64,000 nt of DNA, from the NCBI GenBank assembly GCA_014155875.1, contig JACEFZ010002119.1:244001-308000 (forward strand), read 5' to 3'. Under the pieces are notes generated by a model, which was not told the DNA's origin, ran no database searches, and was given only the letters and a program-made list of their open reading frames with translations. The stretch comes from Cepaea nemoralis. Lineage: Eukaryota > Mollusca > Gastropoda > Stylommatophora > Helicidae. Both the position numbers and the translations under genes were made by a program. Within the stretch, counting starts at the first letter, position 1. The number at the start of each line of letters is the position of its first letter. Below are positions 20,428 to 33,920 of this stretch, one piece after another.

Positions 20428-22246
20428 GATGGGTGCCTCCTTCCCTTCGCTAGTCTATGGGACACCCTTGGGCAAGGTGGAGTACCCGTTTAGCTTCCCG
20501 ATCAGGGTTACGTGAAGCCATGGGTGCAGGTGGTGGATGAAGTTGAAGAGCAGCCGACAGCTAGTCGTAGGTTATGGTCTCCAGCTTCACGACAGAAAGC
20601 AGAGGATCTCTTTTTTGGGAGACATTGGCTACGGTCATCGACCAGTATGGTCACTGCTAGGAAGGAAAGCAATGGCAAACTACCTTCTTTAAAGATGCCA
20701 AGGATATCATGTACTGAAGTCTTATCGATAATCAGAGAAACGGCGTAAATGGGTGCTCCATAGGAGCAGTCTCTCCCGGTAGGGGTAGTCATGTGCACCA
20801 GATGACTCCAGACCGTCATCGGGAGACTGAGTGCAAAGGAATATCAACATTGAAATTAGGAACTTGGGATGTAAGAACTATGAGTGGGGATGGGAAATTT
20901 GATAACATTAAGAATGAAATGAGAAGATTACATATTAACCTGTTAGGTGTATGTGAGACCAGATGGACAGGAATGGGCATTATGACATCTGAGGAATATA
21001 GAATAATCTATTCTGATGGAGAGAAACAACAGCGAGGAGTAGCAATTATAATGGATACAGAGATAGCAAAATCGATCAAAGGATATTGGACTGTACCAGA
21101 CAGAGTGTTACTGGTGAAGTTGAGTGGAAGACCTTTTGATGTCAAGGTCATACAAGTTTATGCACCAACAGCAGACAGTAGTGTTGACAGCATAGATTAA
21201 TTTTATAGTGATTTAGAGAAAGCCTTCAAGAAATGCAAGAATTCTGAAGTAACTATCAAAATGGGTGACTTGAATGCCAAAGTTGGAAATCAACAGGAAG
21301 GATGCATGGTGGGCAAGCATGGACTAGAGGAACAGAATGAAAGAGGTTTCAGACTAGTACAGTGGGCAACAGAGCAAGGTTTGATTATTGGAAACACCTG
21401 GTTTCAACAGCACCCAATGAGATTATGGACATGGAGGAGTCCTGATCATAAGATTAGAAATCAGATTGATTACATCCTCATCAACAGAAGATTTCGAAAT
21501 GTCTTAAAAGTCGCAAAAACTATACCAAGCACAAACTGCTACAGCGACCATAGATTAATCTTAAGCAATTTACATATAAAATTAAAGAAAGTCAAGAAAC
21601 ACAAAATTTGATCTACAAGCACAGAAGAGTGAGGAAATAAAAGATAAATTCAACGTAGAGGTAAAATCAGATTCGATGCATTGTCCGATATGGAAATATT
21701 ATTTCAAGACGTCAGTGACCAATGGGAAATGTTAAAGAAATCAGTCGACCAAGCTGCAGAAAAATCCATCCAAAAAATAAAGATAATAGGACGCAAGAAA
21801 TGGATGACGGAAGACATCTTAAAACTCATGGCAGTAAGAAGAAATAACAAAAATAACAAGGAAACATATGAAGAGGTTCATAGGAAAATTAGGAAGCTAT
21901 GCAAAGAGGGAAAAGAAACATGACTTGAGGAAAATTGCAAGGAAATTGAACACCAACACAACACCCGGAATACCATATTAATGCACAAAAGAATTAATGA
22001 CATCGCTAACAAAAGAACACACACGTCAACGGTTTGCCTAAAAGCCAAAGATGGCAAAATCATAATAGAAAACGATCAGCGAAAGACCTTTATGATGATA
22101 CAAGAGAAGAACAATATGATCATCAGAATAATAATGAATGACCATCAATTTTGAAGATGGAAGTTCAGAATGCTCTTAACCATATGAAAACTGGCAAGAC
22201 TCCGGGTACAGATAACATCACAGTAGAAATGATCAATGCCTTAGAA
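20428..22246 (+). pseudogene. RTE-2 non-LTR element, 5' half, X1
   Basis: Plus-strand RTE/BovB-like LINE cut by hAT-B. The 5' UTR has GAAAGCAATGGCAAACTACC. A likely ATG at 20802 starts MTPDRHRETECK, then the endonuclease: LGTWDVRTMSGDGKFDN, VCETRWTGMGIM, VIQVYAPTADSS, a stop (TAA) at 21198-21200, [49 protein letters not shown] and SDHRLILSNLHIKL. Linker pieces RKKWMTEDILKLM and a final TGTDNITVEMINALE region reach 22246. The first ASN of the expected WNVR motif is Asp here (WDVR). The stop at 21200 is shared with X2. Confidence 0.85.
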
Positions 22247-25200
22247 CAGGGGTCACCAAACTTTCTTCACGGCGGGCCGGATAACTGACAAAATGACGAG
22301 CGCGGGCCGGATACTCATTCTGTACAATACTTGCGCCGGTCTCCGTGGCGAAGGCCTTAAGGACGCGGTTCGTAATCCCGTATACCCACGTTCGAAATAC
22401 AGCTGCGAGCGATTTGGCAGCAGACAACGTTGCGCTGGTTTTTACGCTATGTTATGGGTGCCGGTCGTTCGAAAAGCAATGGTAAACTACTGAACATAAA
22501 CTTGCCAAGACATCAACAACAGCAAACAATGCTGGTGTTGACTGAAAACGTCCTGTAAAGGATATGCAACTAACTTTAACAATAATTTTAAGCTAGAACG
22601 AAAGCTCTGGGAAAAAAGACGAAAAATTAAGTTAATCATGGAAACACAAACAAACAAACAAACAAACAAACAAAGACAACCAACATATTTATATTTATTT
22701 ACTAAACAAAGTTATCAAAGAATGCGACGTTAGCAAAACGATAGTTACATCGGACTTATTGTGCACATATCCGAATCTCACAAACTAAGTAGCAAAAGAG
22801 GATAGTGAGTTTTGTGAAATGACGTGTGGCTTTCAAAATACCATCAATGTTTGGTTTGGGATTGCTGCATCCAATCAAGAGAATTGCTTTCAAATGTTCA
22901 TCAGTCAATCTCATTCGATGTGGTGACTTCACAGACTTCCTTTTTGAAAATGTTAGCTCACAGACATATGTTGTTCCAAACAATGATGTCATACCAGCGG
23001 CAAATTTCTTAAGTTTCGGAAACTCAACATCAGGTAAGCAGCGGCACTTCCTTCTCAATGAGCTCCAACTGCAATTCAACTGGCACACCATTAAGGTTAC
23101 AATCAAACGGATTCTGGAACAAAAGGATGTCACTCTCAAATCTGTCAAGATCTGAAAATTTCTTCAAACTCTTTGAAACAGTGAAAATGAGAAAGGTTTT
23201 CTCCTTCCAGTTGTGCTTCCAACAATGACAGCTTTCTTCGATATCCTTTGATGGTTCTGTAGAGATCACAGACGAGGTAATTCTTTCCCTGAAGTTCCAA
23301 GTTCAGTTCATTCATATCGACCAAAATTGACAACTTTGACAGCCAGGTAAGATTTTACAGCTGTGAATCAGCTTTATCTATTTCGTTTCGGAGCTTGTAA
23401 AAACGAAGCAGGACTTTACCGCAGCTGAGCCACCTGACTGATATGTGATAAGGCAAGTCGCAGAATTCAGAATCAATTTCTTCAAGAAAAGCCTAGAACT
23501 GACGGTGAATGAGTGCATGTTCCCGAATGAAGTTCACAGCAGAAACTACTGGTTTCAGTACACAAGAAATATCTAAATCTTTCCCACAGAGTACTTGCTG
23601 ACGTACGAGGCAGTGCATGGTCAGAGCGCTCGGAATTTGCAAATCTTCCAAATGAGTCCTGATCTGCCCCAACAGACCCTTCCTCACTCCAGTCATGTTT
23701 TTTCCCGTCATCAACTGTAACACCTCGAAGCTGATTCCACCGAAGGTTATAGTCTTGGAAAATTGTTTGCACTTCCACGAAAATGACTTTTCCAGTTGTT
23801 GTTCCATGCATGCTGCAAACGGACGCCAACTCTTTCGTGATCTGAAAGTCCAAATTGACACCACAAATGAACACGAGAAGTTGTAACGTACTCGAGAGAT
23901 CAAAAGACTCATCCAGCGCCAGAGAATACTACAAGTTTCTAGCTTTCTCGAGTATCTGTAGCACTATGTTCTCTCCAAGTTCTTCTGTTCTCCGCATAAC
24001 TGAACTTGCCGAAAGGCTGAAAGTTCCAAACAAATCGGCTTTCTCAGGACACAAGTCATTTGCTGCTTCGATCACACACACTCTTTAATGTCGTTACCAT
24101 CAGTAAAGGGTTTTCCTCGTTCTGCCATCTTATGCACTGTTTTGTAACTTGTACAAGTGACAGATTCATTTTACAGCAAATTTTCTCGTGAGAGATTTCT
24201 TTGCGTTTCAAAACCACGTTTAATGGTCTCATATTTCCCAGAGCGTAATTTTCCAGAAAACTGTTAATATGTTGATGGATGTTTTGTTTCGTAGTGACGC
24301 TGAAGATTGTACTCTTTCAAAACGGCAACACTTTCGCTGCATATTACGCAGCCGGTTTTCTGGTCCTTTGTTTCCACAAAGAAGTACTTTACTCCTCACT
24401 CGGCGTCCACTTTTCTTTTCCTACTAGCCATAATTAAGGAATTAAGTACACGGGATCTGAAAATGAAAAAGACATTACATTAGAAACAATATTAAAATCC
24501 TATTGAAACACAAGAAAAGCAGAGGACTATGGGTCACTGGTGAAGCTACAGCTCATCAAAGGTACATATACAGTTTATAGGTACCTTTGTGTAACCGCAC
24601 AGAGATGATAGAGATAATAGCACAACGCCGACTGTTCATAGGCATGTATAAGAAGAGAGGAATAAGAAGACAAAGATAATCTCATTCTATCTCTACGGCT
24701 AACAAGAAAAAACAACGATTTAGAGATATCAGAAGAAATCCAGGTCTGTGTACAGGGAATCAGAATAATGTAATTGTAAAGATCCAACAACATCTGATTA
24801 ATAAAGCCAATGCCCTAATAGATAAAATTCATGATTAGATGCAATGACAAAATAGGTATCCCCATGAATAAACATACACATGATCATCCTTCATAGTACA
24901 ATTGATATTCCATCACAGCTTGGGCAGTCATCCAACACATTACCAGTGATTTTCCATCACAGCATGGGTAGTCATCCAACACAGTACCAGTGATCCTCAT
25001 CACAGCATGGATAATCATCCAACACTGTAATTGTAGTCTGATACACAACAACAGCAATTATCAGACAACAAGATGGAACAAAGGTCATTCATTCAGTAGC
25101 ATGTCCTTTGCAGAACCTCGCTCCCATAACTAACCTTCCGGAAAACCTCTCGATCATAAGCAAGATTTCCCGCTTCAGATACATCCATCTAGAGATCATC

Positions 25201-25989
25201 AGCCACATCCTGCACCCATCTTCTCTTTGGCCTTCCTCTTCCTCTCTTCCCAGGCATATATCCCTCCATTATTGTTCTCAGGCACAGGCATAGCTATTAT
25301 ATTCCTATATTCCTATTTAAACTATGAAGGTTCGTTCAAAACTCACCCCACAGCAGATAATCGTCAATTCACAAACAAGATCCTCTTGGATCTTTTGGAT
25401 CTTCACAGGGCCTGTCTACCCTCTCAACTGCGGTCTGGAAAAACAGTGGCTACGCTCGGCCGTGCCTGGGGCATGTTCGCCCATCTACTTGGTAGTGGCT
25501 CAGGGGTTTAAGTTCAAACCCTCTGCTGAAAATTGTACATCAGCATCTCTTCGGCCTAAGTTGTTCCCAAGGCCAAAGTGGCGGGAACATGGCTTTACTG
25601 GGCTGTTATAGGCACGCCAACACAACATCCCAGCATCCTATACATTTTTTACCAGGGTATCATGGGATATGCTACTCCATACTCTTGTAGAGTCGCAGCA
25701 GGCGGTTACATTTGGTAATAGAATATATCTCATAATAAGGTTCGCAATATTTATAAATAGAGCCACCTAAATAAACAACCTAGTGCAGCCAGGAGGTCTC
25801 CGCACGTGTGAAGATCTCCTATTATTGTAAACATAATATTTACATTTAAATTGTATCACAAAGTCTCGTGTTTCATAGTTATATCAAGCAAGTTCGAGTA
25901 CCGACGGCGGACCGGATGAATGACGTCGCGCCGGATGAAATGACGTACGGGCCGGATCCGGCCCGTGGGCCGTAGTTTGGTGACCCCTG
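22247..25989 (-). mobile_element. hAT copy B
   Basis: 3743 bp from CAGGGGTCACCAAAC to GTTTGGTGACCCCTG. It has the same inner order as copy A but lacks the family 1 SINE; the empty site is near 23600-23625. Flanks are CCTTAGAA left and GTCTAGGT right, so it has no matching target duplication. SINE-2 is at about 22335-22670 and the RTE-1 3' fragment at about 25080-25270. The right arm 25290-25989 has no recognised gene. Confidence 0.88.
22756..24431 (-). pseudogene. hAT transposase relic, copy B (without SINE)
   Basis: Minus-strand ZBED5/GTF2IRD2-type transposase from an ATG at 24431. It keeps the BED finger region, LALDES, FICGVNLDFQITKELASV, FYKLRNEIDK, ELNLELQGKNYLVCDLYRTIKG and the C-terminal FPKLKKFAAGMTSLFGTTYVCELTFS. 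Frameshifts and stops are spread over the length, for instance where FQDYNLRWNQLRGV shifts frame around 23700. Because it lacks the SINE, it shows the continuous structure of the transposase best of the copies here. Confidence 0.83.
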
Positions 25990-26145
25990 GTCTAGGTGAT
26001 AGGAATGAGAGAGATGACGAATAATAGGCGAAGTGAGTAGGACAAAACCTGGTCTGGCACAATCAAGGCCTGCATGCACTTAATTTCGAACTGGCGAAAG
26101 GCCGTGCAAGCTTATGGGGCTTATGTTGACAAATATTACAAATAG

Positions 26146-26276
<131 letters not shown>

Positions 26277-26371
26277 TAAATGCTGGTGCAATTACATTTG
26301 CTTAGAGAATATTTCAAATATCATAATAACATGATAGTAATGCCTTGATTAATAACTACACATACGTTCAA

Positions 26372-26640
26372 GCATTCTGCGGAATTTTTTTCCCCCCGCA
26401 TATCCTATTTACATCGCTGTAAACAATAGCATTTTACCGTTGTTGTTGATGTGTTTGCAAGATTACGCACAGTATTTTGCATTGCTTACTGAGCAACAAT
26501 CTCAGATACCCCTGAAAGTAACCAACGCGACCCGATTCCCTACCGAATCTCGCGCAGCTGTTTCCCCACACGTGGATATACGGGATTACGGAGAAAATCG
26601 TTAACACCTTCGCCAGGGAGACCGGCTCCGCGGAATTGCT
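26372..26640 (-). mobile_element. SINE-2/hAT-left-arm relic in X2
   Basis: Same minus-sense relic as at 14380-14660, with GTAAGCAATGC, CGTAATCCCGTATATCC and GGCGAAGGTG. Confidence 0.65.
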
Positions 26641-26682
26641 AGATATCTAAAAGAAAAACACCCAGACAAACAAAATTGATGG

Positions 26683-27353
26683 TCCTTCATTATTATTCTG
26701 ATGATCATATTGTTCTTGTCTTGTATCATCATAAAGGTCTTTCACATAATCTGACCACGCATGTAAAATCTGATCTTTTTCTATTATGATTTTGTCATCT
26801 TTGGTTTTAGGAAACCTGTTGATGTGTGTGTTCTTTTGTTAGTGATGTCATTAATTCTTGTGTGCATTAATTTGGTATTCTGGGTGTTGTGTTGGTTTTC
26901 AATTTCCTTGCAATTTCCCTCAAGCCATGTTTCTGTTGCCTCTTTGCATAGCAGTAGTTCCTAATTTTCCTGTGAATCTCTTCGTATATTTCCTTTGTTA
27001 TTTCTTCTTATTTCAATGAGTTTTAAGATGTCTTCCATCATCCATTTCTTGCGCCCTATTATCTTTATTTTTGGGATTATCATTGTTGTTAGTGCAGCTT
27101 CTTGACTGATTTCTTTTATATTTTCAATTGGTCACTGAAGTCTTGAAATAATATTGCATTGCCATATCGGACAATGCATCGAATCTGTTCTTTACCGCTA
27201 CGTTGTATTTATCTTTTATCTCTTCACTCTTCGGTGCCTGTAGATCAAATTTTGCGTTTCTATTTGTATATTTGACTTTCTTTAAGTTTATATGTAAATT
27301 GCCTAAGATTAATCTATGGTTGCAGAAGCAGTCTACGCTTGGTAGGGGGACAT
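26683..27353 (-). pseudogene. RTE-2 fragment, minus strand, X2
   Basis: Complement of the RTE-2 segment from the NNNE end of the linker back to the SANCYSDHRLIL end of the endonuclease. In plus copies this is 29010-29645. It has frame breaks and cannot code. Confidence 0.85.
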
Positions 27354-27734
27354 AAACATTTAATATTGTTACAAGGGAGGTTACTAGAACTTAAAAAAGA
27401 AAATGATATGCCTAGCTACAATACCACTAACTAACATCAACATCTTTTATTTTTATATGAGAAAAGAAACTATTAATACGCAGTCATTCCTTTGCAATCG
27501 TGGGAAGAAAGCTATTAAAATGTTTATACAACATTTGTTTAATTGTTTTTACTTACATTTTATTATCAACATTTTCAACTTTACGTTTATATTTAATTCT
27601 TAAAATTGTACTTTTAATGATGATAATTTCCTCGTCGTCGTCATATTTCCCCTCTGTGGGGAAACAACATTTTTTTACTGGCCTCTTAAGGCCACCCACA
27701 ATTTAAAGACAATTTACTTACATTAACGGCGAAA
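27354..27734 (+). other. X2 central spacer, no gene recognised
   Basis: A/T-rich, conserved in all X copies. It includes CCCCTCTGTGGGG and GGCCTCTTAAGGCC followed by ACCCA near its end. The second word looks a little like a histone mRNA stem-loop but has the wrong loop. Confidence 0.6.
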
Positions 27735-27736
27735 GA

Positions 27737-27773
27737 CTCTCTCTCTCTCTCTCTCTCCTCTCTCCTCTCTCTC

Positions 27774-27828
<55 letters not shown>
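27737..27828 (+). repeat. (CT)n microsatellite, X2
   Basis: CT repeat with CCT interruptions. Confidence 0.97.
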
Positions 27829-27829
<1 letters not shown>

Positions 27830-27899
27830 AAATGCTGGTGCAATTACGTTTGCTTAGAGAATATTTAAAATATCATAATAACATGATAGTAATGCCTTG

Positions 27900-29742
27900 A
27901 TGGGTGCCTCCTTCCCTTCGCTAGCCTATGGGACACCCTTGGGCAAGGTGGAGTACCCGTTTAACTTCCCGATCAGGGTTACGTGAAGCCATGGGTGCAG
28001 GTGGTATATGAAGTTGAAGAGCAGCCGACTGATAGTCGTATGTTATGGTCTCCAGCTTCACGACGGAAAGCAGAGGATCTCTTTTTTGGGAGACATTGGC
28101 TACGGTCATCGACCAGTATGGTCACTGCTAGGAAGGAAAGCAATGGCAAACTACCTTCTTTAAAGATGCCAAGAATATCATGTACTGCAGTCTTATCGAT
28201 AATCAGAGAAACGGCGTAAATGGGTGCTCCATAGGAGTAGTCTCTCCCGGTAGGGGTAGTCATGTGCACCAGATGACTCCAGACCGTCATCGGGAGACTG
28301 AGTGCAAAAGAATATCAACATTGAAAGTAGGAACTTGGAATTTTAAGAACTATGAGTGGGGATGAGAAATTTGATAACATTAAGAATGAAATGAGAAGAT
28401 TAAATATTAACCTGTTAGGTGTACGTGAGACCAGATGGACAGGAATGGGCATTATGACATCTGAGGAATATAGAATAATCTATTCTGATGGAGAGAAACA
28501 ACAGCGAGGAGTAGCAATTATAATGGATACATAGATAGCAAAATCGATCAAAGGATATTGGACTGTACCAGACAGAGTGTTACTGGTGAAGTTGAGTGGA
28601 AGACCTTTTGATGTCAACGTCATACAAGTTTATGCACCAACAGCAGACAGTAATGTTGACAGCATCGATTAATTTTATAGTGATTTAGAGAAAGCCTTCA
28701 AGAAATGCAAGAATTCTGAAGTAACTATCATAATGGGTGACTTGAATGCCAAAGTTGGAAATCAACAGGACGGATGCATAGTGGGCAAGTATGGACTAGG
28801 GGAACAGAATGAAAGAGGTTGCAGACTAGTACAGTGGGCAACAGAGCAAGATTTGATTATTGGAAACACCTGGTTTCAACAGCACCCAATGAGATTATGG
28901 ACATGGAGGAGTCCTGATCATAAGATTAGAAATCAGATTGATTACATCCTCATCAACAGAAGATTTCGAAATGTCTTAAAAGTCGCAAAAACTATACCAA
29001 GCGCAAACTGCTACAGCGACCATAGATTAATCTTAAGCAATTTACATATAAAATTAAAGAAAGTCAAGAAACACAAAATTTGATCTACAAGCACAGAAGA
29101 GTGAGGAAATAAAGATAAATTCAACGTAGAGGTAAAATCAGATTCGATGCATTGTCCGATATGGAAATATTATTTCAAGACATCAGTGACCAATGGGAAA
29201 TGTTAAAGAAATCAGTCGACCAAGCTGCAGAAAAATCCATCCCAAAAATCAAGATAATAGGACGCAAGAAATGGATGACGGAAGGCATCTTAAAGCTCAT
29301 GACAGTAAGAAGAAATAACAAAATTAAAAAGGAAACATATGAAGAGGTTCATAGGAAAATTAGGAAGCTATGCAAAGTGGCAAAAGAAACATGCCCTAAG
29401 GAAAATTGCAAGGAAATTGAACACCAACACAATACCCGGAATACCATATTAATGCACAAAAGAATTAATGACATCACTAACAAAAGAACACACACATTAA
29501 CGGATTGCCTAAAAGCCAAAGATGGCAAAATCATAATAGAAAACGATCAGATTTTACATGCGTGGTCAAATTATGTGAAAGACATTTATGATGATACAAG
29601 AGAAGAAGAATATGATCATAAGAATAATAATGAATGACCATCAATTTTGAAGATGGAAGTTCAGAATGCTCTTAACCATATGAAAACTGGCAAAACTCCG
29701 GGTACAGATAACATCACAGTAGAAATGATCAATGCCTTAGAA
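27900..29742 (+). pseudogene. RTE-2 non-LTR element, 5' half, X2
   Basis: Plus-strand copy parallel to 20428-22246. A candidate ATG is at 28273. The endonuclease start is damaged (LKVGTWNFKNYEW with a one-base insertion). It continues with MSGDEKFDNIKNEM, VRETRWTGMGIMTS, a stop at 28532-28534, YAPTADSN, the TAA shared with X1 near 28670, [45 protein letters not shown], then the linker RKKWMTEGILKLMTV, KAKDGKIIIENDQIL and the PGTDNITVEMINALE segment where hAT-C begins. Confidence 0.85.
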
Positions 29743-30239
29743 CAGGGGTCACCAAACTTTCTTCACGGCGGGCCGGATAACTGACAAAATGACGAGCGCG
29801 GGCCGGTTACTCATTCTGTACAATACTTGCGCCGGTCTCCGTGCCGAAGGCCTTACGGACGCGGTTCGTAATCCCGCATACCCACGTTCGAAATACACCT
29901 GCGAGCGATTTGGCAGCAGACAACGTTGCGCTGGTTTTTACGCTATGTTATGGGTGCCGGTCGTTCGAAAAGCAATGGTAAACTACTGAACATAAACTTG
30001 CCAAGACATCAACAACAGCAAACAATGCTGGTTTTGACTGAAAACGTCCTGTAAAGGATATGCAACTAACTTTAACAATAATTTTAAGCTAGAACGAAAG
30101 CTCTGGGAAAAAAGACGAAAAACTAAGTTAATCATAGAAACACAAACAAACAAACAAACAAACAAAGACAACCAACATATTTATATTTATTTACTAAACA
30201 AAGTTATCAAAGAAGGCGACGTTAGCAAAACGATAGTTA

Positions 30240-32330
30240 CATCGGACTTAATGTGCACATATCCGAATCTCACAAACTAAGTAGCAAAAGAGGATAGTGA
30301 GTTTTGTGAAATGACGTGTGGCTTTCAAAATACCATCAATGTTTGGTTTGGGATTGCTGCATCCAATCAAGAGAATTGCTTTCAAATGTTCATCAGTCAA
30401 TCTCATTCGATGTGGTGACTTCACAGACTTCCTTTATGAAAATGTTAGCTCACAGACATATGTTGTTCCAAACAATGATGTCATACCAGCGGCAAATTTC
30501 TTAAGTTTCGGAAACTCAACATAGGGTAAGCAGCGGTACTTCCTCCTTCTCAATGAGCTCCAACTGCAATTCAACTGGCACACCATTAAGCTTACAATCA
30601 AACGGATTCTGGAACAAAAGGATGTCACTCTCAAATCTGTCAAGATCAGAAAATTTCTTCAAACTCTTTGAAACAGTGAAAATGAGAAAGGTTTTCTCCT
30701 TCCAGTTGTGCTTCCAACAATGACAGCTTTCTTCGATATCCTTTGATGGTTCTGTAGAGATCACAGACGAGGTAATTCTTTCCCTGAAGTTCCAAGTTCA
30801 GTTCATTCATATCGACCAAAATTGACAACTTTGACAGCCAGGTAAGATTTTACAGCTGTGAATCAGCTTTATCTATTTCGTTTCGGAGCTTGTAAAAACG
30901 AAGCAAGGACTTTACCGCAGCTGAGCCACCTGACTGATATGTGATAAGGCAAGTCGCAGAATTCAGAATCAATTTCTTCAAGAAAAGCCTAGAACTGACG
31001 GTGAATGAGTGCATGTTCCCGAATGAAGTTCACAGCAGAAACTACTGGTTTCAGTACACAAGAAATATCTAAATCTTTCCCACAGAGTACTTGCTGATAT
31101 ACGATGCAGTTTAGTTTAGTTTAGTTTAGTCGTTGGATCAACATCACGGCACACGGTTTAACCCATAAGTGCTCCGTTTTCCTCCTAACTCAAACCTGAG
31201 TCTGGAGAAACTCAGCTCAATGCACGAACTCCGTTGCATCGGCGAGGATCCTGAAATACTTTGGATAGATTTTTAACTCGAAATTTTGCCCGGGCAACGC
31301 CGTTAGGCTACTCTTTTTCGATTTCCAACTGCCAAGGGTTTATTTACGTGCGCAACAATACACACGGGCGTCCGATCTCACTGCCCAGAAACCAGGGGAA
31401 ATTTTATTACTGTAAGTCCAGGTGGATATTTTAAATAAATCCCAGTCCTCACCGGGGTCTGAGCCAGGGACCTACAGCACTCGAGGCGGACACCATACCT
31501 CGAGACCACTCAGTATGAACAGAGCGCTCGGAATTTGCAAATCTTCCAAATGAATCCTGATCTGCCCCAACAGACCCTTCCTCACTCCAGTCATGTTTTT
31601 TCCCCTCATAAACTGTAACACCTCGAAGCTGATTCCACCAAAGGTTATAGTCCTGGAAAATTTGTTTGCACTTCCACGAAAATGACTTTCCCAGTTGTTG
31701 TTCCATGCATGCTGCAAACGGACGCCAACTCTTTCGTGATCTGAAAGTCCAAATTGACACCACAAATGAACACGAGAAGGTGTAACGTACTCGAGAGATC
31801 AAAAGACTCACCCAGCGCCAGAGAATACTACAAGTTCCTAGCTTTCTCGCGTATCTGTAGCACTATGTTCTCTCCAAGTTCTTCTGTTCTCCGCACAACT
31901 GAACTTACCGAAAGGCTGATAGTTCCAAACAAATCGGCTTTCTCAGGACACAAGTCATTTGCTGCTTCGATCACACACACTCTTTAATGACGTTGCCATC
32001 GGTATAGGGTTTTCCTCGTTCTGCCATCTTATGCACTGTTTTGTAACTTGTACAAGTGACAGATTCATTTTCAGCAAACTTTCTCGTGAAGAGATTTCTT
32101 TGCGTTTTAAAATAACATTTAATGGTCTCATATTTCCCAGAGCGTAATTTTCCAGAAAACTGTTAATATGTTGATGGATGTTTTGTTTCGTAGTGACGCT
32201 GAAGATTGTACTCTTTCAAAACGGCAACACTTTCGCTGCATATTACGCAGCTGGTTTTCTGGTCCTTTGTTTCCACAAAGAAGTATTTTACTCCTCACTC
32301 GGCGTCCACTTTTCTTTTCCTACTAGCCAT
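30240..32330 (-). pseudogene. hAT transposase relic, copy C
   Basis: Minus-strand transposase of the same type as copies A and B, ATG at 32330. Readable parts: BED finger region, LALDES, ELNLELQGKNYLVCDLYRTIKG and the C-terminal FPKLKKFAAGMTSLFGTTYVCELTFS. SINE-1 interrupts it at 31110-31513, and there are stops in several places, including FPYVEF for FPDVEF near the end. Confidence 0.83.
31110..31513 (-). mobile_element. tRNA-derived SINE (family 1) in hAT-C
   Basis: Same site and orientation as in hAT-A, with a tRNA-like head and (CTAAA)n tail. Shared position shows the SINE was in the hAT before copies A and C separated. Confidence 0.8.
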
Positions 32331-33861
32331 AATTAAGGAATGAAGTACACGGGATCTGAAAATGAAAAAGACATTGCATTAGAAACAATATTTAAATCCT
32401 ATTGAAACACAAGAAAAGCAGACGACTAGGGGTGAAGCTACAGCTCATCAAAGGTACATATACAGTTTATAGGTACCTTTGTGTAACCGCACAGAGATGA
32501 TAGAGATAATAGCACAACGCCGACTGTTCATAGGCCGTATAATAAGAGAGGAATAAGAAGACAAAGAGAATCTCATTCTATCTCTACGGCTAACAAGGAA
32601 AAAACAACGATTTAGAGATATCAGAAGAAATTCAGGTCAGTGTACAGGGAATCGGAATAATGTAATTATAAAGATACAACAACATCTGATTAATAATGCC
32701 AATGCCCTAATAGATAAAATTCATGATTAGATGCAATGACAAAATAGGTAACCCCATGAATAAACATACACATGATCATCCTTCACAGTACAATTGAATA
32801 TCCATCACAGCTTGGGTAGTCATCCAACACAGTACCAGTGATCTTCCATCACAGCATGGGTAGTCATCCACCACAGTACCAGGGATCCTCATCACAGCAT
32901 GGATAATCATCCAACACTGTAACTGTAGTCTGATACACAACACCAGCAATTATCAGACAACAAGATGGAACAAAGGTCATTCATTCAGCAGCATATTCTT
33001 TGCAGAACTTAGCTCCCATACCAACCTTCCGGAAAACCTCTCGATCATAAGCAAGATTTCCCGCTTCAGATACATCCATCTGAAGATCATCCGCCACATC
33101 CTGCACCCATCTTCTCTTTGGTCTTCCTCTTCTTTTCTTCCCAGGCATATATCCCTCCAGTATTGTTCTCAGACACAGACATAGCTATTATATTCCTATA
33201 TTCCTATTTAAACTATGAAGGTTAGTTCAAAACTCACCCCACAGCAGATAATCGTCAATCCACAATCAAGATCCTCTTGGATCTTTTGGATCTTCACAGG
33301 GCCTGTCTACCCTCTCAACTGCGGTCTGGAAAAACAGTGGCTACGCTCGGCCGTGCCTGGGGCATGTTCGCCCATCTACTTGATAGTGGCCTAGGGGTTT
33401 AAGTTCAAACCCTCTGCTGAAAATTAGACATTAGCATCTCTTAGGCCTAAGTTGTTCCCAAGGCCAAAGAGGCGAGAACATGGCTTTACTGGGCTGTTAT
33501 AGGCACCCTAACACAACATCCCAGCATCTTATACATTTTTTACCAGGGTATCAAGGGATATGCTATTCCATACTCTTGTAGAGTCGCGGCAGGCGGCTTC
33601 ATTTGGTAATAGAATATATCTCATAATAAGGTTCGCAAAATTTATAAATAGAGCCACCTAAATAAACAACCTAGTGCAGCCAGGAGGTCTCCGCACGTGT
33701 GAAGATCTCCTTTTATTCTAAAGATAATATTTACATTTAAAGTGTATCACAACGTCTCGTGTTTCATAGTTATATCAAGCAAGTTCGAGTACCGACGGCG
33801 GGCCGGATGAAATGACGTCTCGGCCGGAACCGGCCCGTGGGCCGTAGTTTGGTGACCCCTG

Positions 33862-33920
33862 TTCTAGAAGATCTCCCTTTCATCTTGACTGGCTGAGTAA
33901 TCCCTTTTTCCTTTAAACTT
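33862..33920 (+). repeat. Right target octamer and resumed host minisatellite
   Basis: TTCTAGAA at 33862-33869, then a CCCTTTCATCTTGACTGGCT unit that continues the repeat seen at 9782-9863. Confidence 0.75.

Larger units (their letters stand above)
14011..22246. repeat. Segment X, copy 1 (with nested insertions)
   Basis: Bounded by GTCTAGGT on the left and CCTTAGAA on the right, like X2 and X3. Order: short leader, polyC/CT tract, SINE-2-like relic (minus), RTE-2 fragment (minus), spacer with stem-loops, CT tract, RTE-2 5' half (plus). Relative to X2 it has an extra 4.6 kb at 14873-19475: the rRNA mosaic with PLE-3 inside it. The leader 14011-14160 has no recognised gene. Confidence 0.8.
29743..33861 (-). 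mobile_element. hAT copy C
   Basis: 4119 bp with both terminal repeats. The left flank is CCTTAGAA and the right flank TTCTAGAA, so the two do not match; the right flank matches the left flank of copy A instead. It contains SINE-2 (about 29830-30170), transposase, SINE-1, the minisatellite and the RTE-1 3' fragment. The right arm 33170-33860 has no recognised gene. Confidence 0.88.
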
